Shown: piece after piece, positions 42,896 to 52,629 of the stretch
Position numbering within the stretch: position 1 is the first letter of the stretch
Layout: each line of letters opens with the position of its first letter
Assembly (NCBI GenBank): GCA_910587935.1
Contig: CAJUNP010000001.1
Coordinates: 246,337 to 310,336, forward strand
Source: an uncultured Lachnospiraceae bacterium
GTDB lineage: Bacteria; Bacillota; Clostridia; Lachnospirales; Lachnospiraceae
Direction: 5' to 3'
Length of the DNA: 64,000 bases
The notes under the pieces: generated by a model
Database searches by the model: none
What the model saw: only the letters and a program-made list of their open reading frames with translations
Told to the model about the DNA's origin: nothing
Program-made: the position numbers and the translations under genes

Positions 42896-44974
42896 ATGTA
42901 TATTTTTATACGGTTGATGCAAAAGTTATTTTGCAGGAAAAAGCGCATGGCGGCGGTGCTTTTATGTCTTGGCCTGTTAGCAGGCGGCAAAATAGCGGCG
43001 CAGGCGGCAAATTTTTATCATATTCACAGTGAATCCTGTTACAAAGAAGAATTATCCGCCTGCCGTGCCCGACACCAGAGTTTTCAACGAACGACAGCCA
43101 CGACGGCCCATTGCAATAATTGTAATGCATCGACGACGCAGTCCATGCAGGTAGAATGGGATCACTGCTACGGAACGGGTGAAGAATTTGAAATGGGAGG
43201 CATACGTAATTGCGGTATATGCGGAAGCCAGACATATCAATGGGGCGGCGGTATTTTGGGGGCGCATCAGGTATATCAGAAAGTGCTTGTCTGCGGAAAA
43301 GAGAAGGAGGTGACAGGCACTCTGTGGATCAGGAATAATACGGAGGCGTGGACTGTCGGAGAGGTGATTTTAGAGGCCGGGGTGCGTGTTTTGGACCGCA
43401 AGCTGTCTCTTCCGACGGCTCCCTATAGCTGGGACGGCGGAGACAGTTGGACGGCAGAACCGACACGGCAGGTTTCCGAAAATGGGGAATACGCTGTTAA
43501 AGCGCGCAATACGGCAGGAAAAATTATTTCGGAGACGATAAAAGTAAAAAATATTGACCGAACAGGACCGATTCTGACAGAGATAATGAAAAGTGAAGAT
43601 GACTGGACAAATCAGGATGTTGTTCTGACTTTTCATGCGGAGGACAGGCAGCCGGAAGGCGGTTACGGATGCGGCCTGGCGGAGCGTCCCTACAGTTATG
43701 ACAACGGCGGAACGTATACGGAAGAAAATGTCCTGACGGTATCCGGGAACGGCAGTTACGATGTGCTATTAATAGATTGTCTGGGCAATCAGGGGAGGAC
43801 CCGGGTTGAGGTTTCCAATATTGATAAGTGTGCGCCGGTTATAAGCGGAATCCTGGCGCTGCAGGAGGGGTGGCAGGCAGAAAACGTAACGTTGCAGGTG
43901 AAAGCTTATGATCCGGAGGGAGGAATCGGTATGCATGAAAAGAGTTTTTCCATGGATGGGGTCAACTGGCAGGAAGAAACGGAATTTATTATTTCTGAAA
44001 ACGGGAACGTCTGTTTTTACGTCAGGGATGCGCTGGGCAATGAAACGAGCCGGAGTTTTGAGGTGGCACAGATTGATAAAACAGCGCCGGTCCTGGAAGA
44101 ATTAAAGGTGTCCCGTCCGGTTACGGAAAAGGATCGTGTGTTTGTAACGATTCAGGCGAGGGATTTGCAGCCGGACGGAAGTGAAGGGTGCGGCCTTCAT
44201 GAGGAAGCATACTCTCTGGACGGCGGAAAAACCTGGCAGGCAGCCGACGGCTTCTGGGTGGAACAGGGGAAACGGTATGACATTCGTGTCAGGGACTGTC
44301 TTCTTTGGGAAAGTGAGGGGCGGGTTGTTTCGAGGCAGGATTTTCCCATGCCTCCCGAAGAAAGGAAGACGGAAGACGGGCAGGGGCTGCCGGAGGAAAG
44401 GTTATGGCCGGAGATAGAAAAGAAAGACAGTACGGATAAAACGCCAGCGGAGCGCCGGGATAAAGATATTAAAAAAAGTGGCAAAAAAACATGGAAACCG
44501 GCCCCAAAAGCAGTTTCCGGTTTAACGGAACGCAGTCTTCAAAAAAAGTATTCCGTACAGGAAGAAACAGAATCGGGACAAGTGTCAGGTACGGAGGAAC
44601 TGCCTGCGCATACCATGCGGCGCCCCTGGTATAAAACGGCAGCAGGAAAAGCGGCGATTGTGGGAACGGGAGCTTTGAGCATGGCGATTCTGGCCGGCAT
44701 GGTTTTTCTTCTGTTTTTATTCAGCGTACCGGTATATTGCGTTGAGGAAAAGAATGTGTTAAGAAATCTGGGCAGGGTATTGCTTCACAGAGCGGAAGAA
44801 GGGTATGCTGTATATCTGCCGGATTTTATGCTTGAGACGGCAGTTACGGTGAATTTCCGGATAAAGGTTTCCCCTTTCCTATTAAAAAGAGTAGAAAACG
44901 CTCGCCTTTTAGTGGAAAGCAACGAGAAGAATATAGAGCTTGTGATACAGGAAACTATGGACTTTGCACTTTAG
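42896..44974 (+). CDS. Large surface protein with Cys/His-rich head, Ig-like repeats and C-terminal anchor
   Basis: This 692-residue protein has a signal peptide (cleavage near AAQAAN, about residue 40) and a Cys/His-rich head (about 40-140: HIHSESCY, CNNC, CGIC, VLVCGKEKE). About four Ig-like repeats of some 85 residues follow (about 150-490), each ending near a NIDKxxP boundary, then a charged linker, a membrane helix (about 583-608) and a 75-residue C-terminal domain. The head recalls HxHxxxCY segments of other Lachnospiraceae surface proteins and could bind zinc. The function is unknown. The ribosome site is buried in the leader described above. Confidence 0.75.
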   Translation: MYIFIRLMQKLFCRKKRMAAVLLCLGLLAGGKIAAQAANFYHIHSESCYKEELSACRARHQSFQRTTATTAHCNNCNASTTQSMQVEWDHCYGTGEEFEMGGIRNCGICGSQTYQWGGGILGAHQVYQKVLVCGKEKEVTGTLWIRNNTEAWTVGEVILEAGVRVLDRKLSLPTAPYSWDGGDSWTAEPTRQVSENGEYAVKARNTAGKIISETIKVKNIDRTGPILTEIMKSEDDWTNQDVVLTFHAEDRQPEGGYGCGLAERPYSYDNGGTYTEENVLTVSGNGSYDVLLIDCLGNQGRTRVEVSNIDKCAPVISGILALQEGWQAENVTLQVKAYDPEGGIGMHEKSFSMDGVNWQEETEFIISENGNVCFYVRDALGNETSRSFEVAQIDKTAPVLEELKVSRPVTEKDRVFVTIQARDLQPDGSEGCGLHEEAYSLDGGKTWQAADGFWVEQGKRYDIRVRDCLLWESEGRVVSRQDFPMPPEERKTEDGQGLPEERLWPEIEKKDSTDKTPAERRDKDIKKSGKKTWKPAPKAVSGLTERSLQKKYSVQEETESGQVSGTEELPAHTMRRPWYKTAAGKAAIVGTGALSMAILAGMVFLLFLFSVPVYCVEEKNVLRNLGRVLLHRAEEGYAVYLPDFMLETAVTVNFRIKVSPFLLKRVENARLLVESNEKNIELVIQETMDFAL

Positions 44975-45053
44975 TCATGGTACAATTACTGCTTGAGAAA
45001 TAAGGAACATTTTTCCTGATTTATGATCAGATTACAGAAAGCAGGAACCGGAT

Positions 45054-46124
45054 ATGAGTTATGAAGAAAACGTCAGGCGGGTTATACCCTATACGCCGGG
45101 AGAACAGCCCCGGGGAGGGAATATTATAAAACTGAATACAAACGAGAATCCCTATCCGCCTTCTCCGAAAGCGGAACGCGCGGTCCGGGAGCTTGACGCC
45201 GACATTCTGCGGCTGTATCCGGATTTTGCGGCCTCTGAATTGGTTCGTGCAATTGCATCGTATCATGGCGTAAAGGAAGATCAGGTTTTTGTGGGAGTGG
45301 GATCGGACGATGTGCTGGCAATGGCATTTCTGACTTTTTTCAATTCGGATAAACCGATCCTTTTTCCGGATATTACCTATTCTTTTTATGATGTCTGGGC
45401 GCAGCTTTGGCGGATACCATACCGCACGTGTCCGCTGGATGAAGCGTTTTTTATAAGAAAAGAAGATTATTTCTGCGAGAACGGAGGAATTATTTTCCCC
45501 AATCCCAACGCGCCCACGGGAGTTTGGCAGCCGGTTTCCATGATTGAAGATATACTGCAAAAGAATCGGGATGTGACGGTAATCATCGACGAGGCTTACA
45601 TAGATTTTGGCGGTGAGAGCTGTCTGTCCCTGCTTGCAAAGTACGAGAACCTTCTGATAACCCGTACCTTTTCCAAATCCCGTTCCATGGCGGGGGTTCG
45701 GATCGGCTATGCAATCGGGAACAAAGACATGATTCAATATCTGAATCATGTTAAGTTCTCGTTTAATTCCTATACTATGAATGTGCCGTCTCTTTGTCTG
45801 GGCGTCGCGTCCATAGAAGACGACGATTATTTTGTCAGAATGCGGGATCTGGTAGTTGCGGAACGGGAACGCTCCAAAAAGGAGCTCACCGGGCTGGGTT
45901 TTTCCTTTCCGGATTCCATGGCAAATTTCATTTTTGCAAGGCATAAGACCATGCAGGCGTCGGAAATATTTAAAGCATTGAAAGAAAAGGGGATTTACGT
46001 AAGATATTTTTCCGGACCGAGGGTTCGGGATTATCTTAGAATTACCGTCGGCACCAGGGAGCAGATGGATGCCCTGTTTGCGGCGCTTAAGCAGATTCTG
46101 ACGGAAGGTTCCCAGGGGGCGTAG
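45054..46124 (+). CDS. hisC: Histidinol-phosphate aminotransferase
   Basis: This 356-residue class I/II aminotransferase converts imidazole-acetol phosphate to histidinol phosphate, using PLP. It has NENPYPPSP near residue 27, NPNAPTG, IIDEAYIDF and the PLP Lys in TFSKSRSMAG. It is alone among the his genes here, so it may serve histidine or aromatic amino-acid synthesis. It starts a run of five genes ending with nadE. Confidence 0.9.
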   Translation: MSYEENVRRVIPYTPGEQPRGGNIIKLNTNENPYPPSPKAERAVRELDADILRLYPDFAASELVRAIASYHGVKEDQVFVGVGSDDVLAMAFLTFFNSDKPILFPDITYSFYDVWAQLWRIPYRTCPLDEAFFIRKEDYFCENGGIIFPNPNAPTGVWQPVSMIEDILQKNRDVTVIIDEAYIDFGGESCLSLLAKYENLLITRTFSKSRSMAGVRIGYAIGNKDMIQYLNHVKFSFNSYTMNVPSLCLGVASIEDDDYFVRMRDLVVAERERSKKELTGLGFSFPDSMANFIFARHKTMQASEIFKALKEKGIYVRYFSGPRVRDYLRITVGTREQMDALFAALKQILTEGSQGA

Positions 46125-46156
46125 GCAATCGGACAAAGAAAGGTAAGGGTAATGAT

Positions 46157-47002
46157 ATGATTAAAAACATTTTAAAAGGGATTGTGATAGGACTGGCAAA
46201 TATAATCCCGGGCGTCAGCGGCGGAACCATGGCGGTGTCCATGGGAATATACGATAAGCTGATCCATTGTGTTACGCATTTATTCAAGGAATTTAAGAAA
46301 AGCGTTCTGTTTTTGATTCCCATCTTTTTGGGAGCAGGTATTGCCGTTGTAGGATTAACATTCGTGATTCCCACAATGTTTGCCAGGTTTCCCCTGCAGA
46401 CCAATTTACTGTTTATAGGTTTGATTGTGGGCGGACTTCCCGCCGTTTGGAAAAAAGTGAAAGGACAGTCCGTTCGTGCGGGGCATATTCTTGCATTTCT
46501 TATATTTTTTGCGTTGGTTGCCGGTATGGCGGCATTTGGAGAAAGCGAAGGCAAGGCGGCCGATTTATCCTTTGGTGTCTTGAATGTAATAAAATTGTTC
46601 GGCGTAGGCGTGATTGCTTCCGCAACCATGATTATTCCCGGCGTCAGCGGTTCCATGATTCTTCTTTTGCTGGGTTATTATAATCCTGTTATCGGCGCTA
46701 TTAAAGATTTTATAACGGCGCTGGCGGCTTTTGATATGCCTGGAATTTTGACAGGCGTCGGGATTTTGATGCCTTTTGGATTCGGCGTCGTTTTCGGTAT
46801 TTTTGCCATTGCAAAAATAATTGAGGTGATCTTTGTAAAGTTCCCCTTGTATGCTTACTGGGCAATCATCGGCCTGATTGCGGCGTCGCCCATCGCGATT
46901 CTGCTGGCCGGCGAGCTGGGTACAATTACCGTTATTGCAGTTCTGACCGGCGCGGCAGCTCTTGCCGTCGGCGTGATTATTGCCATGAAGCTGGGAGAAT
47001 AA
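46157..47002 (+). CDS. DUF368 membrane protein, PopT-like undecaprenyl-phosphate translocase
   Basis: This 281-residue protein has about eight membrane helices and two copies of the family signature IIPGVSGG (NIIPGVSGGTMA and IIPGVSGSM). DUF368 proteins have been linked to return of undecaprenyl phosphate to the cytoplasmic face. That would recycle the lipid carrier used for peptidoglycan and the glycopolymer made earlier in this window. GAAAGGTAAGGG lies upstream. Confidence 0.88.
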   Translation: MIKNILKGIVIGLANIIPGVSGGTMAVSMGIYDKLIHCVTHLFKEFKKSVLFLIPIFLGAGIAVVGLTFVIPTMFARFPLQTNLLFIGLIVGGLPAVWKKVKGQSVRAGHILAFLIFFALVAGMAAFGESEGKAADLSFGVLNVIKLFGVGVIASATMIIPGVSGSMILLLLGYYNPVIGAIKDFITALAAFDMPGILTGVGILMPFGFGVVFGIFAIAKIIEVIFVKFPLYAYWAIIGLIAASPIAILLAGELGTITVIAVLTGAAALAVGVIIAMKLGE

Positions 47003-47023
47003 GTACGAAAGCGGGAAAACAGG

Positions 47024-47842
47024 ATGGAAGCATACGAAGGCTTTGCCAAAGTTTATGATGTTTTTATGGATGAGACGCCGTATGAAGAATGGGGACAAAG
47101 AATTCGTGATATAATAACGAAATACGGAATATCCCGGCCCGGACTGACCGGTGACAATAAGACTCCTCTGGAAACGGAGCGGGATCTTGTTTTGGATTTG
47201 GGATGCGGAACGGGAAACATGACGCAGCTTCTGGCTTCTTACGGATATGACATGATCGGCGTGGACTGTTCGGAGGAAATGCTTTCGGCTGCCATGGAAA
47301 AAAGAGAACAGGAAAACCTGCCGGTTCTCTATCTTTTGCAGGATATGCGGGAGCTGGAACTGTACAGTACCGTCGGTACGGTAATCAGTGTCTGTGATTC
47401 CCTGAATTACCTGCTGACGTCTGAAGATCTTCTTGAGACCTTCAGGCGGGTAAACAATTATCTTTTTCCGGGCGGAATTTTCATTTTTGATTTTAATACG
47501 GTTTATAAATATGAGCAGGTAATCGGCGACGCGACCATTGCCGAAGACCGGGAAACCTGCAGTTTCATCTGGGATAATTATTACGATCCCGAAAACCAGA
47601 TCAATGAATATGATTTAACGCTGTTCGTAGCGCGGCAGGACGGACTTTATCAGAAATATACGGAGACACATTATCAAAGAGGCTATACGCTTTCAGCCGT
47701 ACGTAAGATTGCAGAACAGGCGGGGCTTGATTGGGTGCTTTCCATGGACGGGGATACGGGCGGCGTTGTAACGGCGGAGACGGAGCGTGTGCTGGCCGTT
47801 GTAAGAGAGCAAAATAAGCAGGAAAATAACGAAAAAAGATAA
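47024..47842 (+). CDS. Class I SAM-dependent methyltransferase, substrate unknown
   Basis: This 272-residue protein has motif I VLDLGCGTGNMTQLL near residue 55, motif II VDCSEEML and a post-motif VISVCDSLNYLL. The C-terminal half is beta-rich, as in small-molecule methyltransferases of this type. It lies 21 bases after the DUF368 gene and 30 bases before hslO. The context does not indicate the substrate. Confidence 0.85.
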   Translation: MEAYEGFAKVYDVFMDETPYEEWGQRIRDIITKYGISRPGLTGDNKTPLETERDLVLDLGCGTGNMTQLLASYGYDMIGVDCSEEMLSAAMEKREQENLPVLYLLQDMRELELYSTVGTVISVCDSLNYLLTSEDLLETFRRVNNYLFPGGIFIFDFNTVYKYEQVIGDATIAEDRETCSFIWDNYYDPENQINEYDLTLFVARQDGLYQKYTETHYQRGYTLSAVRKIAEQAGLDWVLSMDGDTGGVVTAETERVLAVVREQNKQENNEKR

Positions 47843-47872
47843 AGCCGCAGACACGGCGGAATGTGAGGAAAC

Positions 47873-48757
47873 ATGTCGGATCAAATCGTTCGGGCAACCG
47901 CGGCAGGCGCACAAATCAGGGCGTTTGCATGTAATACAAAAGAACTGGTAGAAAAGGCGAGACAGGCGCATAATACGAGCCCCGTGGCAACAGCCGCTCT
48001 GGGGCGTCTGCTGACTGCCGGCTGCATGATGGGAAGTATGCTGAAAGGAGATAAAGATATTCTGACTCTTCAGGTAAAGGGAACAGGCCCTTTACAGGGA
48101 ATGACCGTAACGGCTGATTCCAAAGGAAACGTGAAAGGGTATGCCGTGAATCCGCAGGTCCTCCTTCATGCCAATGCGAAAGGGAAGTTGGACGTTGCAG
48201 GGGCCGTGGGAGAAGGTTTTCTGACGGTCATTAAGGATATGGGGCTGAAGGAGCCGTATTCAGGACAGACACAATTACAGACCGGGGAAATTGCGGAGGA
48301 TATTACCTACTATTTTGCAACCTCCGAGCAGACTCCGTCCAGTGTGGGACTTGGCGTATTGATGGAAAAAGACAATACGGTTAAACAGGCCGGAGGATTT
48401 ATCCTGCAGTTAATGCCCTTTGCGGAAGAATCGGTGATTGCCAGGCTGGAGCGGAATCTATCCGGAATAGAATCCGTTACCGGGCTGCTGGAGCAGGGCA
48501 ATGGTCCAAGGCGGCTGCTTGGGATTTTGCTTGACGGACTGGAACCGGAATATACGGACACGCTTCCGGCTTCCTTTTACTGTGACTGTAATAAGAAAAA
48601 GGTGGAAAGAGTTATTATCAGCATCGGGCAAAAAGAAATACAGGAAATGGTTGAAGAAGGACAGGAAATAGAGGTAAACTGCCAATTTTGCGGCAGTCAT
48701 TACAAGTTTGGCGTCGATGAGTTAAAACTTTTATTAAAAAAGGCGGCAAAAAAGTGA
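47873..48757 (+). CDS. hslO: Redox-regulated chaperone Hsp33
   Basis: This 294-residue chaperone protects unfolding proteins during oxidative stress. The C-terminal zinc switch is intact: CDC (about residue 237) and CQFC (about 268). The core has the usual GRLLTAGCMMGSMLKG. It is of normal family length. GTGAGGAAAC precedes the start. Confidence 0.93.
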   Translation: MSDQIVRATAAGAQIRAFACNTKELVEKARQAHNTSPVATAALGRLLTAGCMMGSMLKGDKDILTLQVKGTGPLQGMTVTADSKGNVKGYAVNPQVLLHANAKGKLDVAGAVGEGFLTVIKDMGLKEPYSGQTQLQTGEIAEDITYYFATSEQTPSSVGLGVLMEKDNTVKQAGGFILQLMPFAEESVIARLERNLSGIESVTGLLEQGNGPRRLLGILLDGLEPEYTDTLPASFYCDCNKKKVERVIISIGQKEIQEMVEEGQEIEVNCQFCGSHYKFGVDELKLLLKKAAKK

Positions 48758-48767
48758 GGGTATACGT

Positions 48768-50678
48768 ATGGACCAGGGATTTTTCAAGGCAGCGGCGGTA
48801 ACGCCTGAAATTAAAGTGGCTGATCCCGCTGCTAATACGGAAATAATATGTGAAAAAATCAAAGAAACGTCACAGTTGGGAGCAAAGCTTATGGTTTTTC
48901 CGGAGCTTTGCATTACCGGTTATACCTGCGGCGATTTGTTTTTACAGGAACTTTTACTGAAAAAAGCACAGGACGCCCTGCTTCGGATCGTAGAACATAG
49001 CAGTCAGGTTGACGCCTTGATTTTTGTAGGGCTGCCCGTTGAAAAGGACGGAAAATTATATAACGCGGCGGCGGCCGTGAACCGTGGAAAGCTTCTGGGA
49101 ATGGTGCCCAAGCGGAATATACCGGCATATGCGGAATTTTATGAAGGACGGCATTTCAGTGAGGGGAACGAAGAAGTCTGTCAATGGAGTTTTGCCGGAC
49201 AGACAATACCTTTTGGCGCCAATCTTCTTTTCACATCGGATGCGATAGACGGTTTAAAAATAGGATGTGAAATCTGTGAGGATATCTGGGTGGCGGATAC
49301 GCCGTGCACTGCCCACGCAGCGGCAGGAGCTACCGTAATTGTCAATCTTTCCGCTTCCAACGAGACGGTGGGGAAAGATGAGTACCGTCAAATGTTGGTA
49401 AAGGCAACCAGCGCCCGTTTGATTGCAGGTTACGTATTTGCGAGCTGCGGGGAGGGAGAATCCACACAGGATCTCGTTTTCGGAGGACATAATATGATTG
49501 CCGAGAACGGGACCATATTGAAGCAGGCAAAGCGTTTTCAGGGAGAAACAGTCCTGGCGGATCTGGATATTCACAGAATACGTATGGAACGCCGGAGAAT
49601 GAGCACGTTTGCTCAAAGTAATCAAAAACCCTATGTGGAGGTGCCTTTTTCCATTCGGAAAGAAGCCGTTAGTTTAACAAGGGACTTTGCACCCCTGCCG
49701 TTTGTTCCTGCCGATATTGAAACAAAAAATAAAAGATGTGACGAGATTTTATCGATTCAGTCCTACGGGCTGAAAAAAAGATATGAACATACAGGTTGTA
49801 AGAAAGCTGTTATCGGCGTATCGGGAGGACTGGATTCTACCCTTGCGCTGTTAGTAACGGTTAGAACCTTTGATTTGTTAAAGTTTCCGAGAAGCAATAT
49901 ATATGCCGTTACCATGCCCTGTTTCGGGACGACGGACAGAACTTACGATAACGCCTGTAAACTGTCGAATATACTGGGAACGTCGTTAGAGGAAATACCC
50001 ATCCGGGAAGCTGTAACCGTACATTTTAAAGATATTGGGCAGTCCCTTGATAACCATGACGTAACCTATGAAAACGGACAGGCGAGAGAGAGGACCCAAA
50101 TATTAATGGATATTGCAAACCGGGAAAACGGTCTGGTAATCGGTACCGGGGATATGTCGGAGCTGGCATTGGGATGGGCCACCTACAACGGAGACCATAT
50201 GTCCATGTACGGAGTGAACGTGGGCGTGCCCAAAACGCTGGTCCGCCACCTTGTGCGTTACTATGCGGATACCTGTAATAACGAAGGGCTTACGGATATT
50301 CTGAAGGATGTTCTGGATACGCCTGTTTCGCCGGAGCTGCTGCCGCCGGTGGACGGAGTAATTTCGCAGAAAACGGAAGACTTGGTCGGGCCTTATGAAC
50401 TGCATGATTTTTATTTATACTATATGCTTCGCTGCGGTTTTCCGCCGGCAAAGATATTTCGGATTGCACAGCAGGCGTTTGCAGGTCAGTATGATAAAGA
50501 GACTATTTTAAAGTGGATGAAAACCTTTTACCGGCGGTTTTTCAGCCAGCAGTTTAAGCGTTCCTGCCTGCCGGACGGTCCTAAGGTGGGAAGCGTGGCG
50601 CTTTCCCCAAGGGGTGACCTTAGGATGCCCTCCGATGCAAGTGCGGCAATCTGGCTGCAGGAGATCGAAGGGCTGTAG
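48768..50678 (+). CDS. nadE: Glutamine-dependent NAD+ synthetase
   Basis: This 636-residue enzyme amidates nicotinate adenine dinucleotide, the last step of NAD+ synthesis. The N-terminal glutaminase domain of nitrilase type has Glu in FPELCITGY, Lys in VPKRNIP and Cys in CEICEDIW. The C-terminal synthetase has the PP-loop SGGLDSTLAL near residue 350. It is of full length and starts 10 bases after hslO. Confidence 0.93.
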   Translation: MDQGFFKAAAVTPEIKVADPAANTEIICEKIKETSQLGAKLMVFPELCITGYTCGDLFLQELLLKKAQDALLRIVEHSSQVDALIFVGLPVEKDGKLYNAAAAVNRGKLLGMVPKRNIPAYAEFYEGRHFSEGNEEVCQWSFAGQTIPFGANLLFTSDAIDGLKIGCEICEDIWVADTPCTAHAAAGATVIVNLSASNETVGKDEYRQMLVKATSARLIAGYVFASCGEGESTQDLVFGGHNMIAENGTILKQAKRFQGETVLADLDIHRIRMERRRMSTFAQSNQKPYVEVPFSIRKEAVSLTRDFAPLPFVPADIETKNKRCDEILSIQSYGLKKRYEHTGCKKAVIGVSGGLDSTLALLVTVRTFDLLKFPRSNIYAVTMPCFGTTDRTYDNACKLSNILGTSLEEIPIREAVTVHFKDIGQSLDNHDVTYENGQARERTQILMDIANRENGLVIGTGDMSELALGWATYNGDHMSMYGVNVGVPKTLVRHLVRYYADTCNNEGLTDILKDVLDTPVSPELLPPVDGVISQKTEDLVGPYELHDFYLYYMLRCGFPPAKIFRIAQQAFAGQYDKETILKWMKTFYRRFFSQQFKRSCLPDGPKVGSVALSPRGDLRMPSDASAAIWLQEIEGL

Positions 50679-50686
50679 GCATAAAT

Positions 50687-51169
50687 TTATTCGGCCTGTT
50701 GCGTCTCTTCCGTGGAATCAGGCTTATCTGCAGAAGAGGCTTTTTCCAGTGTGGTGCGTATGGCGTCGATCAGTACCATACTGGTATATTTTGTTTCGTC
50801 GGAGTATGTAATATTATTCAGAGACTGTTTCTCTTCAATTTGTCTTGCGATATCTTCAAAAGAAGGCTGAATCAGAGGATACATGGTGGTAATGGCATCG
50901 TTTAAGTTTTTCAATTGCACGGACTGAATATTGTCTGCGTTCACCATGACTTCCACATCAATGGTCTGGTCTCCGAGAACCAGAGTGGTCGAGTAAACGC
51001 CCGGGGTATATATGCCGGCCGTATCGGTTCCGGTATCTTTTTGATCTTTTTTATCTGGGAGAAACATAATGGTAAGCAGGATAATAAACAGGATTCCAAG
51101 TACAATGAAGATGCCTGTATATATTAATTCTTTCATATGAAACACAACAATTTTTGTTTTGGAACTCAT
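50687..51169 (-). CDS. Membrane-anchored small extracytoplasmic protein (FMN-bind-like, tentative)
   Basis: This 160-residue protein has a membrane helix (about residues 15-38), a charged linker, a beta-rich domain (GVYSTTLVLGDQTIDVEVMV) that resembles the FMN-bind fold, and a Ser/Glu-rich tail. No Ser/Thr flavinylation motif is clear. The start at 51169 has GGGGA upstream. It converges on nadE with only 8 bases between the stops and is divergent from glnA. Confidence 0.7.
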   Translation of the reverse strand: MSSKTKIVVFHMKELIYTGIFIVLGILFIILLTIMFLPDKKDQKDTGTDTAGIYTPGVYSTTLVLGDQTIDVEVMVNADNIQSVQLKNLNDAITTMYPLIQPSFEDIARQIEEKQSLNNITYSDETKYTSMVLIDAIRTTLEKASSADKPDSTEETQQAE

Positions 51170-51276
51170 ATCATATCCCCAAGGAATTCTTTTATATACC
51201 ATATGCGGAATGGGTAAGGAGTATGCAAAAATAGTAGCAGAAAAAAGCGGCAGCGGTTAGCGTGGAGGTAGCGGTT

Positions 51277-52608
51277 ATGAAAAATTACACAAAGGAAGAT
51301 ATTCTGCGGCTGGCAGAAGAGGAAGATGTGGAATTTATCCGTCTTCAGTTTACGGATCTTTTCGGAAATATGAAAAATATTGCCGTGACATCCAGCCAGC
51401 TTGAAAAAGCGCTGGATAATAAATGCATGTTTGACGGTTCGTCTATTGAAGGATTCGTGGGAATTGAGGAATCGGATATGCTTTTGTATCCGGATCTTTC
51501 CACCATGACTATTTTCCCATGGCGCCCCCAGCAGGGAAAAGTGGCGCGGCTGATCTGTGATGTGCATCGACCGAACGGAGAACCTTTTGAGGGAGATCCC
51601 AGGTATATTTTGAAACGTGCGGTTAAGGAAGCCGAAAAACTGGGATATACCTTTGAGGTCGGTCCGGAGTGTGAATTTTTCCTGTTTCATACGGATGAAA
51701 ACGGACTGCCTACTACGCAGAGCCATGAAAAGGCCACCTATTTTGACCTGGGGCCTATCGATCTTGGCGAAAATGCGAGACGGGATATGGTTCTGACTTT
51801 AGAGGATATGGGATACGAGATCGAAGCGTCGCATCATGAAGTTGCGCCTGCGCAGCATGAAATTGATTTTCATTATGACGAGGGACTTGCCACGGCGGAT
51901 AATATTATGACCTTTAAGCTGGCCGTCAAAACGATTGCCAAACGCCACGGCCTGCACGCAACGTTTATGCCCAAACCGAAATACGGAATGAACGGTTCCG
52001 GAATGCATATTAATATGTCTTTGTTAAAAAACGGAAAAAATATCTTTTATGATGCGGAAGATAAGGCAGGATTAAGCAAAGAAGCATATTATTTTATCGG
52101 CGGTATTATGAAACATATGAAAGCCATGACAGCGATTACCAACCCTCTTGTGAATTCCTATAAACGCCTGGTGCCGGGATATGAGGCGCCGGTTTACATG
52201 GCGTGGAGCGCTACAAACAGGAGTCCGCTGATCCGGATTCCGGCAGCCGGCGGAGAAGGAACAAGGATTGAATTAAGAAGTCCGGACCCTTCGGCCAATC
52301 CGTATCTTGCGCTTGCCGTGTGTCTGCGGGCCGGTCTTGACGGCATTATTAATAAAATTGATCCGCCCGCCGGAGTGGACCGCAACATATTTGAGATGAC
52401 GGGAGAAGAGCGCCGGCAGCTTGGTATTGATGAGCTTCCGGGAACTCTGGATGAAGCGGTAAGGGAACTGGAGAAGGATTCTTTTATCTGTCAGGTTTTG
52501 GGAAGTCATGTTTCCGAGCATTATATTGCGGCTAAGAAAAAAGAATGGCAGGAATACCGGACGCAGGTTACGGCGTGGGAAGTAGAACAGTATCTGTACA
52601 GATTTTAA
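51277..52608 (+). CDS. glnA: Glutamine synthetase, type I
   Basis: This 443-residue enzyme makes glutamine from glutamate, ammonia and ATP. It has DGSSIEGF, VGPECEFFLF, the ATP loop MPKPKYGMNGSGMH and NRSPLIRIP. The length matches the GSI-alpha type, which is feedback-controlled in Gram-positives rather than adenylylated. ATG at 51277 has GGAGG upstream and is chosen over GTG at 51262. The ANTAR regulator gene follows within 21 bases. Confidence 0.95.
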   Translation: MKNYTKEDILRLAEEEDVEFIRLQFTDLFGNMKNIAVTSSQLEKALDNKCMFDGSSIEGFVGIEESDMLLYPDLSTMTIFPWRPQQGKVARLICDVHRPNGEPFEGDPRYILKRAVKEAEKLGYTFEVGPECEFFLFHTDENGLPTTQSHEKATYFDLGPIDLGENARRDMVLTLEDMGYEIEASHHEVAPAQHEIDFHYDEGLATADNIMTFKLAVKTIAKRHGLHATFMPKPKYGMNGSGMHINMSLLKNGKNIFYDAEDKAGLSKEAYYFIGGIMKHMKAMTAITNPLVNSYKRLVPGYEAPVYMAWSATNRSPLIRIPAAGGEGTRIELRSPDPSANPYLALAVCLRAGLDGIINKIDPPAGVDRNIFEMTGEERRQLGIDELPGTLDEAVRELEKDSFICQVLGSHVSEHYIAAKKKEWQEYRTQVTAWEVEQYLYRF

Positions 52609-52629
52609 CCGAACGGGCAGGTGAGGCGT

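Noticed and set aside
45027..46136. A 369-codon open frame antisense to hisC, longer than hisC itself
   Set aside because: The composition (many Arg/His/Ile, no domain pattern) is that of a reverse shadow. hisC has intact motifs, a ribosome site and operon spacing.
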